From Pantanalinema sp. GBBB05 (GTDB lineage: Bacteria; Cyanobacteriota; Cyanobacteriia; Leptolyngbyales; Leptolyngbyaceae), in assembly GCA_016743235.1 (NCBI GenBank), contig VRZD01000013.1, forward strand, positions 94,065 to 158,064: a stretch of DNA of 64,000 bases. Reading direction: 5' to 3'. Both the position numbers and the translations under genes were made by a program. Positions within the stretch are counted from its first letter, which is position 1. Every line of letters begins with the position of its first letter. Shown piece after piece: positions 9,494 to 17,850 of the stretch. The notes under the pieces are model-generated. The model was not told the origin of the DNA. It saw nothing but the letters and a program-made list of their open reading frames with translations, and did not search any database.

Positions 9494-10819
9494 ATGGTCA
9501 TCCTGACCCTACTACATCCTCAACACCAGACTCCCTTGCGACAATGGCAATTTCCAACGGAGTCCACAATTCGAGTTGGGCGAGCTTTGGATAATCAGGT
9601 CATTCTGGATGATTTGCTTGTCTCTCGCCACCACCTGGAATTGCACAAGATTGAATTACCGATCGCTCCTGGCTCTGCTCAAGCACAACCCTGTTGGCAA
9701 CTGGTCAATCACAGTAGTAATGGGACATATCTCAATGGCAGGGCCGTTTCTCAAGGGCTGATTCTAACTGACGCTAAAATTCAGCTGGCTCAGGGGGGAC
9801 CCTGCCTGAAGGTTCAAGTGCGGGATACTGGCGAAACCACGGCAGCGATCGCCTCGTCAACGGATGTAGGAAACCAAATGACTGGTTTGCTTGACCCTTC
9901 TCTCAAGCGAGTGGGTTCTCCGGTTATCGTGGAAGCCTCTCATCAACCTTGCACCCATGAAGGGAATACGATCGAGAATCTATTTTGTATCTACTGCGGT
10001 CAGCCAATCCGGGTAGAACAAACGGTACGCCATTACCAAATTTTGCGCATTCTAGGTAGAGGTGGGATGGGGACAATCTACCTGGTCTGGCATCAGACTG
10101 GAGTGATCCCCGAAACCGGACGACCGTTGGGGAAATTACAGGTGTTGAAAGAAATGAATGCTGACATTGCTCGGATTCCCAAAGCTCGGGAACTATTTGA
10201 GCGGGAAGCCCGGACGCTGCAAACTCTAAATCATCCTGGAATCCCCAAGTTTCATGACTCGTTTATTGAATCTGGTAAAAAATACCTAGTCATGGAATTG
10301 GTGCATGGACAGGATTTAGAACGGCGAGTTCGCCAGTTTGGCACAGTTAAGTCACCTCAAGCGATCGCCTGGATGATGCAAACCTGTGATGTGCTGGATT
10401 ACTTGCATAACCGCCCTGTTCCCATCATTCATCGCGACATCAAACCCGGCAATCTCCTGGTTCGTACCCTGGATCACCGAATTGTGGTACTCGACTTTGG
10501 GGCAGTGAAAGCCGTTGGTGCCTCCTCTGCCACCCGCATTGGCGCAGAAGGATATAGCGCCCCAGAACAAATTCAGGGCAACCCGGTCATTCAATCCGAC
10601 CTGTATGCGATCGGTCCCAGTTTAGTTTTTTTGCTGACCGGAGAGACTCCCCGTCGCTTTAAGAAACCAGATGGGCAGGGCTATCGATTTAACTTAGATG
10701 GGATAACGGCGATCGCTCCGTCCTTACGTCGGGTGATTGAACGAGTCACTTCCCCGGAACCAAGCGATCGGTATCTAAGTGCGAAAGCATTATCTGAAGC
10801 CTTAGCGAGATGCCTTTAG
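9494..10819 (+). CDS. FHA-domain Ser/Thr protein kinase with zinc ribbon
   Basis: 441 residues. An N-terminal FHA phosphothreonine-binding domain (VGRALDNQVILDDLLVSRHH, NHSSNGTYLNGR, about 1-115) is followed by a short Cys ribbon (CTHEGNTIENLFCIYCG) and a Hanks-type kinase domain from about 180. The glycine loop is GRGGMGTIYLV, the catalytic loop HRDIKPGNLL near 313, the DFG motif (DFGAVKAVG) near 334, and the activation segment ends GYSAPEQ. No membrane helix is seen, so it is a cytoplasmic kinase. It overlaps nothing but begins directly after the phosphatase. The kinase-phosphatase pairing and shared zinc ribbons suggest a reversible phospho-switch; the target is not evident. Confidence 0.9.
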   Translation: MVILTLLHPQHQTPLRQWQFPTESTIRVGRALDNQVILDDLLVSRHHLELHKIELPIAPGSAQAQPCWQLVNHSSNGTYLNGRAVSQGLILTDAKIQLAQGGPCLKVQVRDTGETTAAIASSTDVGNQMTGLLDPSLKRVGSPVIVEASHQPCTHEGNTIENLFCIYCGQPIRVEQTVRHYQILRILGRGGMGTIYLVWHQTGVIPETGRPLGKLQVLKEMNADIARIPKARELFEREARTLQTLNHPGIPKFHDSFIESGKKYLVMELVHGQDLERRVRQFGTVKSPQAIAWMMQTCDVLDYLHNRPVPIIHRDIKPGNLLVRTLDHRIVVLDFGAVKAVGASSATRIGAEGYSAPEQIQGNPVIQSDLYAIGPSLVFLLTGETPRRFKKPDGQGYRFNLDGITAIAPSLRRVIERVTSPEPSDRYLSAKALSEALARCL

Positions 10820-10840
10820 GCCGCAATTGCTCTTGCTGTC

Positions 10841-11080
10841 TTACTGCTCATCTTCGTCCCAACTTTCGACCGCTAGCAGTTCGCTAACGGGGTCTTGCAT
10901 GGTGAAGTCATATGCCAATAACTCTTGCTTCCAAAATGACCAATCGTCACCGTATAGCAAGGCGATCTTCCAGATACTATCGTTGGGCTTGAGAACCTTG
11001 GAGTCGAGCAGCGATCGCACTTGACGCTGCAACTTAACCATTGGGTGAATAACCTGCTGGTTCATACCGTCTCTGATCAT
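10841..11080 (-). CDS. DUF4327 family protein
   Basis: A small soluble protein of 79 codons, or 74 residues if translation begins at the internal ATG at 11065 (MNQQVIHPMVKL), which fits the family better. The body VIHPMVKLQRQVRSLLDSK and YGDDWSFWKQELLAY is typical of DUF4327, a short cyanobacterial family of unknown function. The C-terminus is acidic (ESWDEDEQ). It converges on the kinase gene, with only 21 bases between the stops. No function can be assigned. Confidence 0.85.
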   Translation of the reverse strand: MIRDGMNQQVIHPMVKLQRQVRSLLDSKVLKPNDSIWKIALLYGDDWSFWKQELLAYDFTMQDPVSELLAVESWDEDEQ

Positions 11081-11282
11081 GAATAAATAGATTTTGCGAA
11101 TGCTTTCCGTGAAACGTTCCCCGAACTTGACACCGCAACAAAGCTCTATATCGTGTCAATCATTGCAGCAGCGGGAAACTGCTTTTCCAGCTATCGATAT
11201 TAGCATACTCCAATGCTATGGCAAGCGTTTCCAGAAACATAGCGAAAAAATAGGGAGATAACCGAACCAAATCTCAATTTTT

Positions 11283-12179
11283 TTAGGATTTGATCCTTAG
11301 AATGCCGCGATCGCCATCTAATTGAGCCATGACTCCAACGGGTAGAGCAGCATTCACGCCATCATGACCAAACGGTAATTCAGCAACGATGGGGATGTCT
11401 AAATCGCCTAGCCGCTCACGCAACACAGCTTCGACTGTAAAACTGGGGATGTTAGGGGGTGGATCACACTGACTAAACCGCCCTAAAGCAATGCCCTTGA
11501 CCTGCTGTAATAAGCCACTCAGCCGCCACTGCGTCAACATGCGATCGATGCGGTAAGGCGCCTCTCCCACATCCTCCAGAGCCAAAATTACACCATTCGA
11601 TAGGTTAGGTTGTAGAGGTGTACCGATTAGGTGAGTCGCCACCGTAAGGTTCGCGGGTAGTAATAAGCCGTCGGTTTGCCCCCCTCCCCAACCTTTCCCG
11701 GACAAAGCCGCCACGGAACGACCTTCTACCCAGTCAAATAAGCGTTGGACTGACCAGTCAGGTTCTGCGGCTAATGTCGTCAGTAAGGGCGCATGCACAC
11801 CAGAAATCCCTTGTTGGCTCAGGCTAAACAATAGGCTGGTGATATCAGAAAAGCCAATTAACCACTTGGGTTCCGTCAGTTGCCAACTCCAGTTTTCCAA
11901 CAGGCGAGCTCCCCCCCAACCACCACGGGCACAAAGCAGACCCCGACAACGGGGGTGATTCAAGGCAATCTGCAACTGCTGACGCCGCTGCACATCTGTA
12001 CCCGCTAAATATCCCCAGCGCTCGTCAAACCCTGGGGATAATTCCACTTGATAGCCACGATCGCGCCAAATCGCTACTCCCTGATGAAATGCAGTAAATT
12101 CGCGTAAAGCCCCACTGGGAGCAATGACATAGAGCAGATCCCCAGGTTGCAGGGGGGCAGGGGGTTGACAGAGATTCAT
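11283..12179 (-). CDS. ldcA: Murein tetrapeptide LD-carboxypeptidase (peptidase family S66)
   Basis: 298 residues, the usual size for LdcA. It removes the terminal D-Ala from murein tetrapeptides in the cytoplasm during peptidoglycan recycling. The fold starts at GDLLYVIAPSGALRE and has the family block CARGGWGGARLL. The likely triad is Ser111 (GFSDIT), Glu202 (LEDVGEAPYRIDRML) and His272 (PFGHDG), with spacing like that of the Pseudomonas enzyme (115/217/285). No signal peptide is seen. It is a single gene; MccF-type immunity proteins share the fold but the housekeeping reading is more likely here. Confidence 0.88.
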   Translation of the reverse strand: MNLCQPPAPLQPGDLLYVIAPSGALREFTAFHQGVAIWRDRGYQVELSPGFDERWGYLAGTDVQRRQQLQIALNHPRCRGLLCARGGWGGARLLENWSWQLTEPKWLIGFSDITSLLFSLSQQGISGVHAPLLTTLAAEPDWSVQRLFDWVEGRSVAALSGKGWGGGQTDGLLLPANLTVATHLIGTPLQPNLSNGVILALEDVGEAPYRIDRMLTQWRLSGLLQQVKGIALGRFSQCDPPPNIPSFTVEAVLRERLGDLDIPIVAELPFGHDGVNAALPVGVMAQLDGDRGILRIKS

Positions 12180-12418
12180 AGAGGCAGGGCAAACGTTGCT
12201 TAAGGTCAGGAATGGCCGTTCAGCGTGAGTTCATGCGGCGATCGCCTATATCGATGTTCCTAACACTGTAATTGAGGGAACTTGACATTTAAACCGTTGC
12301 GTATTTCCACGTTTCATCATCTCACCTTAATGCAATTAATCCGTGGTTCCCAGCTTATTCTAAAGGTTTCTGGCAATACACAATACAAATATTCACCTAA
12401 CTGTTTTGATTCGGTTTT

Positions 12419-12781
12419 ATGAGTCAGAATTACATCTGGAATCTTTTGGTTGCAGCGACTGTAGCTTCACCTCTCCTGTTTTGTTCAGCTGCCCGTGCCG
12501 ATCAGCGCGATTTCACCTTGGTCAACGATAGTAGCGCTGAAATTCATGAAATTTATGTCTCTACAGTACAAACAAACAATTGGGAAGAAGATGTTCTAGG
12601 CAGAGACATATTACCGTCCGGTGGCAAGGTAGATATTAATTTTGTGGCGGAAGCTTCTGGTACCTGTCTCTACGACATTAGGGTAATTACAGCAGAACAT
12701 GAAGAGACGACCCAAGGTAACGTGAATCTCTGTCAGGTCTCTACTGTCATCTTTGACGGCAATACCCTCTTGAGCCAGTAA
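12419..12781 (+). CDS. Secreted small protein of a conserved cyanobacterial type
   Basis: 120 residues with a signal peptide (hydrophobic core LLVAATVASPLLFCSAA, cleavage near ARA-DQ at about residue 28). The mature domain begins DFTLVNDSSAEIHEIYVS and keeps the pattern of a small beta-rich domain, with two Cys (about 82 and 103) that could form a disulfide. Proteins of this pattern recur in cyanobacteria without a known role. It is expressed alone and closed by the strong terminator at 12810-12851. Confidence 0.75.
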   Translation: MSQNYIWNLLVAATVASPLLFCSAARADQRDFTLVNDSSAEIHEIYVSTVQTNNWEEDVLGRDILPSGGKVDINFVAEASGTCLYDIRVITAEHEETTQGNVNLCQVSTVIFDGNTLLSQ

Positions 12782-12809
12782 GCTATCTCACGATACTTAC
12801 CTCAGCCTG

Positions 12810-12851
12810 TCCGCATTCTAGGCTTTTCGCTCCTAGAGGCGGATTTTGTTT
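12810..12851 (+). terminator. Terminator of the secreted-protein gene
   Basis: Stem TCCGC-TTCTAGG pairs with CCTAGAG-GCGGA (12 pairs with one G-T wobble and one bulged A) around a 9-base loop, then TTTTGTTT. It lies 28 bases after the stop at 12781. Confidence 0.8.
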
Positions 12852-12976
12852 ATCTTGGCTAGCCGCTCTAGCCGCTATGGTTTGGGTGAACCCAGTAGAG
12901 TTCCTTCGCTAAACCGATGATAAGAGGTGAATAGAAATGCTAGATTTTGGCATGGTTAGGATGAAGGAGCCTCTCT

Positions 12977-13192
12977 GTGTTTTTGGATGAACTCACACCT
13001 TTAGTCAAGGAATTATCTCAGCAACCGATCGCCTTTTTCGGGGGCTTATTTTCTGGCTTACTACGACTGAATCTAGCGGATGATCCAGTCAAAAGCTGGC
13101 TTGATCAGCAATCGGGAACCTCTGTTTATGCCACCGACTCTGAGATGAATAACGGTAAAAGCAAGGGACCACAATCGATTGCGATCGACTAA
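12977..13192 (+). CDS. Small conserved cyanobacterial protein
   Basis: 71 residues, starting at a GTG chosen because an AAGGAG ribosome binding site lies 7 bases upstream (12964-12969). The first 45 residues (FLDELTPLVKELSQQPIAF, GGLFSGLLRLNLADDPVKSWLDQQ) match a pattern I associate with a short conserved cyanobacterial protein; the Ser/Gly/Lys-rich tail looks variable. One amphipathic hydrophobic stretch (AFFGGLFSGLL) may bind membrane or a partner. Function unknown. Confidence 0.72.
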   Translation: MFLDELTPLVKELSQQPIAFFGGLFSGLLRLNLADDPVKSWLDQQSGTSVYATDSEMNNGKSKGPQSIAID

Positions 13193-13509
13193 TGCCGCTG
13201 AAACGGTAGTTGAGGAGTGGAGTGGGTTGAGGCGATAGGGAATCGATTGCGCGGTGATCTTAACGACAAAACCCACCTCGCTCAGCAGGGACTATTGCCA
13301 CAGCTGCGTGATGAATCAGCCAAACCAACTGATGAGAATTGACAAAAACAAGTTGGCATCATGAAATCTGTGCTACAGCGTAGATCGTTCTAATTTCCCA
13401 TAATACTGATAGGAAGTTTTCAGAACCGCATCGATCGCCTGTAATCTGTTCAACGATAGTTAGGTTTTCTGAAGCTCAGCCTTGTTGTTTCTTTCATCCC
13501 GCTTTTGCT
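13193..13509. other. Leader region of the RNA-binding-protein gene
   Basis: 317 bases with no ORF of coding quality. The last 130 bases probably form a long untranslated leader of the RRM gene, because a -35/-10-like pair lies at 13339-13367. Long leaders are common for cyanobacterial cold-responsive rbp genes. Confidence 0.45.
13339..13367 (+). promoter_or_regulatory. Possible promoter of the RRM gene
   Basis: An exact TTGACA (13339-13344) is followed after 17 bases by TGAAAT (13362-13367, four of six consensus bases). Transcription from here would give a leader of about 135 bases. The weak -10 element keeps confidence low. Confidence 0.35.
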
Positions 13510-13782
13510 ATGACCATTTACATTGGAAACCTGTCCTATCGGGCAACCGTTGAAGACTTAACCGAAGTATTTACTGACTATGGAACGGTGAAGCGGGTTG
13601 TATTGCCCACCGACCGGGAAACGGGGCGGATGCGTGGATTTGCTTTTGTGGAGCTAGAGGACGATGCGCAAGAGGATGCCGCGATCGCGGAATTAGATGG
13701 GGCTGAGTGGATGGGGCGACAACTGAAGGTGAACAAAGCGAAGCCGAAGGAAGAAAACCGTAGTCCGGCTAATCGCGCTTAA
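13510..13782 (+). CDS. RRM-type RNA-binding protein (Rbp family)
   Basis: 90 residues, one RNA recognition motif and a short charged tail. RNP2 is IYIGNL (residues 3-8) and RNP1 is RGFAFVEL (about 44-51), both with the aromatic residues that stack on RNA. This is the size and layout of cyanobacterial Rbp proteins, some of which are cold-induced. The tail (KPKEENRSPANRA) lacks the long Gly-rich region of RbpA-like proteins, so it may be the RbpD-like short type. It acts in the cytoplasm on single-stranded RNA. Confidence 0.92.
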   Translation: MTIYIGNLSYRATVEDLTEVFTDYGTVKRVVLPTDRETGRMRGFAFVELEDDAQEDAAIAELDGAEWMGRQLKVNKAKPKEENRSPANRA

Positions 13783-13816
13783 ACAGCAAGCTTGCTCCAG
13801 AAGGGTTTGTCAGGCT

Positions 13817-15223
13817 TTACAGAGCAGGCAAACCCATGACAGAGCGGTAATGCGCCTCAAACTGTTTGACAGTTGGCGATTGCCGCTCTGTATGCCATTG
13901 GCTTTGGCTAAATAATTGGTGACGTAACGCAGGCACATCGATCGTGGTGACTTGGTGCTGCGCCACAATTTGTTCGCCCCGTACCCAAACACTCTCGATC
14001 GCTGCCGTTGGGCGACCCCAAATCAATAGTCCGATCGGGTCAGTGCGTGGCAATAGTGACAAACTGGTCAAGTCATATAGCACCAAATCCGCTTGTTTGC
14101 CAACGGCGAGGGAACCGAGTTCATTCGCCATCCCTAACCCGGTTGCTCCACCCAACGATGCCATCTCTACCGCTTGGCGTGGGGTTAGCCAATGGCGGTA
14201 ATCCAGATCAGTGACATTATGCAGTATGGAACCAATCTTAATTGCCTCTAACAAGTCCTGGCTATCATTGCTAGCTGCACCGTCGCAACCAAAAGTGACA
14301 TTGACTCCTGCCTGCTGATATTTCAGAATCGGCGCAATCCCACTGCCTAGTCGTAGATTACTGAGTGGGTTATGAACTACTGTGGCTTGCGTGGCTGCCA
14401 AAATCTCAATATCTGCCTCATCTAACCAAACGCAGTGTGCCAGTGAGGTGCGGTGATTGAGAAAGCCTAGGTGTTTCAGGTGTTCCACCGCACTGTACCC
14501 ATACTTTTCCTGAGCTAGTAGCTTTTGGGCTTGGGTTTCTAGTAAATGCAAATGGCGACCCAGATGATAGCGATCGCTTAACTCAATACAGCCAGTAAAC
14601 AAAGCATCCGAGCAAAGCTGAGGTCCGGTTGGTGCAACCATGATGGCAATGCCTTGCTCCGGGTGGTGGAACTGATCGATTGCTTGCTGGAGGATGGCTA
14701 GCGTAGCGTCAGTAGAGCGATGATAGACAGATGTCTCCTTGGATCTTCCGCCGGTCGGTAGCCCAGTATCTAACTCTTGGTCCTGAATTAAGGGCGCAAT
14801 GAATGCCCGAATTCCAATTTCGCGGTAGGCTTTTACGGCAGCAGCGATTGTCGCAATTTCCTGTCCTGGAATCAGCACTAGATGATCGACAACAGTTGTG
14901 CCTCCAGATAACAAGGTTTCGACTGCGGTTCCTAAAGCACTGAGATAGATTTGCTCGGGATGTAGCGGTGTAAAATCATACAGTTCAGCGATCCATAACT
15001 CCAAAGGCACGGGCGGAATCAGACCGCGTTGCCACATTTCCGAAGAATGGGTATGAGCGTTGATAAATCCAGGTAAGAGTAGTTTATTGCGTCCATCAAC
15101 GGTAGTCCCAATGACCTCTAGATGAGCGGCGATCGCGGCGATCCGACCATCGACAATCTGGACATCAACTGTGTCATAGCCCTGGGTCGCTGGAATCAGA
15201 ACTTGCTGAAGTGTAAAGTTCAT
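13817..15223 (-). CDS. Amidohydrolase-superfamily deaminase/hydrolase
   Basis: 468 residues of the cytosine-deaminase/SsnA/TrzA type. After a short beta-sandwich segment comes the metal motif GFINAHTHSSEMWQRG (about 54-70), then conserved LLSGGTTVVDH, HLLETQAQ (about 227), SLAHCVWLDEADI (about 261) and the metal Asp in FGCDGAASND (about 310). It probably deaminates or dechlorinates a nitrogen heterocycle such as a purine, pyrimidine or SAH-like substrate; motifs alone do not tell which. It is the last gene of a loose minus-strand series with nucleobase-related neighbours (allA, upp), which weakly favours a nucleobase substrate. Confidence 0.85.
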   Translation of the reverse strand: MNFTLQQVLIPATQGYDTVDVQIVDGRIAAIAAHLEVIGTTVDGRNKLLLPGFINAHTHSSEMWQRGLIPPVPLELWIAELYDFTPLHPEQIYLSALGTAVETLLSGGTTVVDHLVLIPGQEIATIAAAVKAYREIGIRAFIAPLIQDQELDTGLPTGGRSKETSVYHRSTDATLAILQQAIDQFHHPEQGIAIMVAPTGPQLCSDALFTGCIELSDRYHLGRHLHLLETQAQKLLAQEKYGYSAVEHLKHLGFLNHRTSLAHCVWLDEADIEILAATQATVVHNPLSNLRLGSGIAPILKYQQAGVNVTFGCDGAASNDSQDLLEAIKIGSILHNVTDLDYRHWLTPRQAVEMASLGGATGLGMANELGSLAVGKQADLVLYDLTSLSLLPRTDPIGLLIWGRPTAAIESVWVRGEQIVAQHQVTTIDVPALRHQLFSQSQWHTERQSPTVKQFEAHYRSVMGLPAL

Positions 15224-15406
15224 TAATGAATAGTTAGATTAAGAACATTTAGCCTTAGTAATCCGTTTAGGGATTACAGCAATTGTATGGAGTGATGGCT
15301 AAATTACCTGTTGCCAAAGATACTTCTAGCCTACCTGAACACTGTTACGCTAACCGATCGGTTGCCCATCGCCACAATTAAACCGGATGGACGGTTGGAT
15401 GCGAGC

Positions 15407-16462
15407 TTAATTCAATGCATATTCATCTAACAGTAACTGAAGCGCAACTTTCATTTCATGGGAGTTAGTGGTGGTCGTCCCAAATTGGCGCACCACAATA
15501 CTAGCAGCTAAATTACCTAACACGGCGGCTTCCCAAGGCGATGCGCCCAACGTCAAGCCTACTGTTAAGGCGGCTACCACCGTATCTCCTGCCCCAGTCA
15601 CGTCAAACACATCTGTCCGATTGAATGCTGGAATGTGATGTTCTGTACCGTCCTGCTCAAATAAGCTCATACCATCTTCTCCACGAGTGATTAATACTCG
15701 CTTTGCCTGGGTTAACGCCAACAGATCCTGACCGCCTTGCCGTAATTGGGCTAAGTCCATCCCACCCGTTGGCTTAACAAACGAATATCCGATCGCTTGT
15801 TCAGCTTCGGGCAAATTAGGCGTAAACATGGTGGCACCCTGGTAGCGTTTGAGATGTTTCTGAGCATCCACGACGCTTAAGGGATGGGATAAGGCGGCAG
15901 CAATAATGGGTTGGGTCAGGGTTCCGTCACCATAATCGGAACAGACTACGGCATCGACTGCTGCCATATGTTGTTGGATGTAGGCTGCCAAACGTAATTG
16001 CAATTCCAGGTTTGGTAAAGCATCGGATTTACGATCGACCCGGACAATCTGCTGGGTGACTGATTGCCGGGCATGCCCCGAAATCCGGGTCTTAGTAACC
16101 GTTGGTCGATCGCGATCGACCAGTATGCCAGCGGTATCAATTCCGGCTGCCGCGAAAATATTGCGTAAAGCTCGTCCCTGCTCATCCTCGCCAATTAATC
16201 CTACCGCTTTGACCTGTGCTCCTAAGCGGGCAAAGTTATATACGGCATTAGCTCCTCCCCCAGGTACCTGACGGGTTTCCTCATGGCGAATGATTAATAC
16301 TGGAGCTTCACGAGAGAGTCGCTCCACCTGACCATTCATAAACTCATCTAGGCAGAGATCGCCGACAACCATCACCCGTGACTGGGAAAATTGGTCTAAG
16401 AGGTGGAACAGACGATCGGACGCAGCTGAGAGTTGGGCAGCAAAGGTGGAATTGAAAGCCAT
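15407..16462 (-). CDS. PfkB-family sugar kinase, HldE/RfaE kinase-domain type
   Basis: 351 residues of the ribokinase superfamily. Landmarks are VVGDLCLDEFMNGQVERLSR near residue 30, the substrate-binding GGGANAVYNFARLG near 68, and the nucleotide/catalytic motif DVTGAGDTVVAAL near 290 with the catalytic Asp. Order and spacing match the kinase half of HldE (D-glycero-beta-D-manno-heptose-7-phosphate kinase). No adenylyltransferase half is present and none lies next to it. The sugar is therefore inferred; other sedoheptulose- or ADP-sugar-related PfkB kinases remain possible. Start is the ATG at 16462. Confidence 0.85.
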   Translation of the reverse strand: MAFNSTFAAQLSAASDRLFHLLDQFSQSRVMVVGDLCLDEFMNGQVERLSREAPVLIIRHEETRQVPGGGANAVYNFARLGAQVKAVGLIGEDEQGRALRNIFAAAGIDTAGILVDRDRPTVTKTRISGHARQSVTQQIVRVDRKSDALPNLELQLRLAAYIQQHMAAVDAVVCSDYGDGTLTQPIIAAALSHPLSVVDAQKHLKRYQGATMFTPNLPEAEQAIGYSFVKPTGGMDLAQLRQGGQDLLALTQAKRVLITRGEDGMSLFEQDGTEHHIPAFNRTDVFDVTGAGDTVVAALTVGLTLGASPWEAAVLGNLAASIVVRQFGTTTTNSHEMKVALQLLLDEYALN

Positions 16463-16564
16463 GAACTGGAGAGATGTAGTCAGTTATCAGTTGCCAGTAT
16501 AAGGCTGAAGGGGCAGATGTGCCTTGACATCGGTGCTAGTTGACACAACTCCAGGAGATTACCG

Positions 16565-17101
16565 CTAAATCATCTCAAACTCGACGTTATACATTTCCCG
16601 CAGATCGCAGGTTTGATGGTCGGTGATGTTGGTATCACTGAGTTCCAAATTATAGAAATCGACAAACTCATGGTCGAAATAGGGTCCAGCGTGCCACGTG
16701 CCGACATGGAGCTTAATGAAACAATTACCGGGGATCCGAAAGGCAGTAATGTCGTCCCAGGTTGGTTCATCTAAATTATTGGCGGAAGCAACGCCCAGGA
16801 GCCAGTCCCTACCTTCTAAAGATCCTAGACATTGGGTACACCGTTGGTGACGGGTAATTTTACTAAACCGCCGTCCCCGTTGGTAAAGTCGCATGATGTA
16901 AAACCGGGGAATGCCATTGTGGAGCTGCAACTGAGCATCATTTTCCCCATAGGGTTGCCCATCTTCACTGGCAAAGATCACCTGACCATAGGGTTTAAAG
17001 CGATCGGGAGTGATATCTATGGCTGGTAATCGTTGTAACAGGTAAGTTTCCATAGGGCTTGGTTGAGCGCTCTTGCCAGGAGGATTCACATTGTTTGCCA
17101 A
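16565..17101 (-). CDS. allA: Ureidoglycolate lyase family protein (AllA)
   Basis: 178 residues, cupin-like fold. It resembles AllA, which splits ureidoglycolate to glyoxylate and urea at the end of purine (allantoin) breakdown. Recognisable blocks are the opening PAIDITPDRFKPYGQVI, the central THQ-like TRHQRCTQCLGSL, and VGTWHAGPYF with the likely active-site His, near 130. The first 17 residues may not be translated; an internal Met18 (METYLLQRL) is an alternative start. No other allantoin-pathway gene is in the window, so the role as part of purine catabolism is family knowledge only. Confidence 0.82.
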   Translation of the reverse strand: MANNVNPPGKSAQPSPMETYLLQRLPAIDITPDRFKPYGQVIFASEDGQPYGENDAQLQLHNGIPRFYIMRLYQRGRRFSKITRHQRCTQCLGSLEGRDWLLGVASANNLDEPTWDDITAFRIPGNCFIKLHVGTWHAGPYFDHEFVDFYNLELSDTNITDHQTCDLREMYNVEFEMI

Positions 17102-17149
17102 GGTTTCCGCAAACGGATCGGTTAAATAGCTAGAAAAATGCAGTGAAGC

Positions 17150-17797
17150 TTATTTCGTGCCAAACAAGCGATCGCCGGCATCGCCTAACCCCGGAATGAT
17201 GTAACCATGTTCATCCAATTTTTCATCGATCGCAGCGGTGTAGATTGGGACATCAGGATGATAGGTCTGAAAGTTCTGAATTCCTTCAGGAGCGGCTAAT
17301 AGGCATACCAGTTTCAGGGATTTGGGATTGGTTTCTTTTAAGCGATCGACAGCAGCAATTGCTGAATTGCCGGTGGCCACCATTGGGTCAACCACCAGCA
17401 TATCGCGGTCTTCAATGTCATGGGGAACTTTGAAGTAATACTCAACGGGAATTAAGGTGCTGGGATCCCGATATAGCCCAATATGCCCCACTCTAGCCGA
17501 GGGAATCAGTTGTAACATGCCATCCAAAATGCCCTGTCCGGCTCGCATGATCGAAACCAACACCAGTTTTTTTTCTGCTGCCAGCACCGGCGCATCCATT
17601 GTGGCTAAAGGCGTTTGAATGGCTTCGTATTTTAGAGGTAAATCGCGGGTCACCTCATAGGCAAGTAGCATACTGATTTCGGTGAGGAGGGTCCGAAATT
17701 TGGCTGTACTGGTTTCAGCTCGACGCATTAAGGTCAGTTTGTGTTGAACCAGCGGGTGATCAATGACTGTAACATTGGCGGGCATGGAAGTGATCAA
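17150..17797 (-). CDS. upp: Uracil phosphoribosyltransferase
   Basis: 215 residues. Makes UMP from uracil and PRPP in pyrimidine salvage. The N-terminal family signature ([18 protein letters not shown]) and the PRPP loop [12 protein letters not shown] (about 133-144) are present, although this loop is usually DPMLATGGSA, so two positions differ. The C-terminal uracil pocket contains [14 protein letters not shown]. It lies 48 bases upstream of allA on the same strand and 53 bases after the ABC exporter stop, so it could be read through from it. Confidence 0.95.
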   Translation of the reverse strand: MITSMPANVTVIDHPLVQHKLTLMRRAETSTAKFRTLLTEISMLLAYEVTRDLPLKYEAIQTPLATMDAPVLAAEKKLVLVSIMRAGQGILDGMLQLIPSARVGHIGLYRDPSTLIPVEYYFKVPHDIEDRDMLVVDPMVATGNSAIAAVDRLKETNPKSLKLVCLLAAPEGIQNFQTYHPDVPIYTAAIDEKLDEHGYIIPGLGDAGDRLFGTK

Positions 17798-17850
17798 CGA
17801 CGTAGATACACAAGGACAACGCCCATCATACGGCTTCCATCAGGAATACT

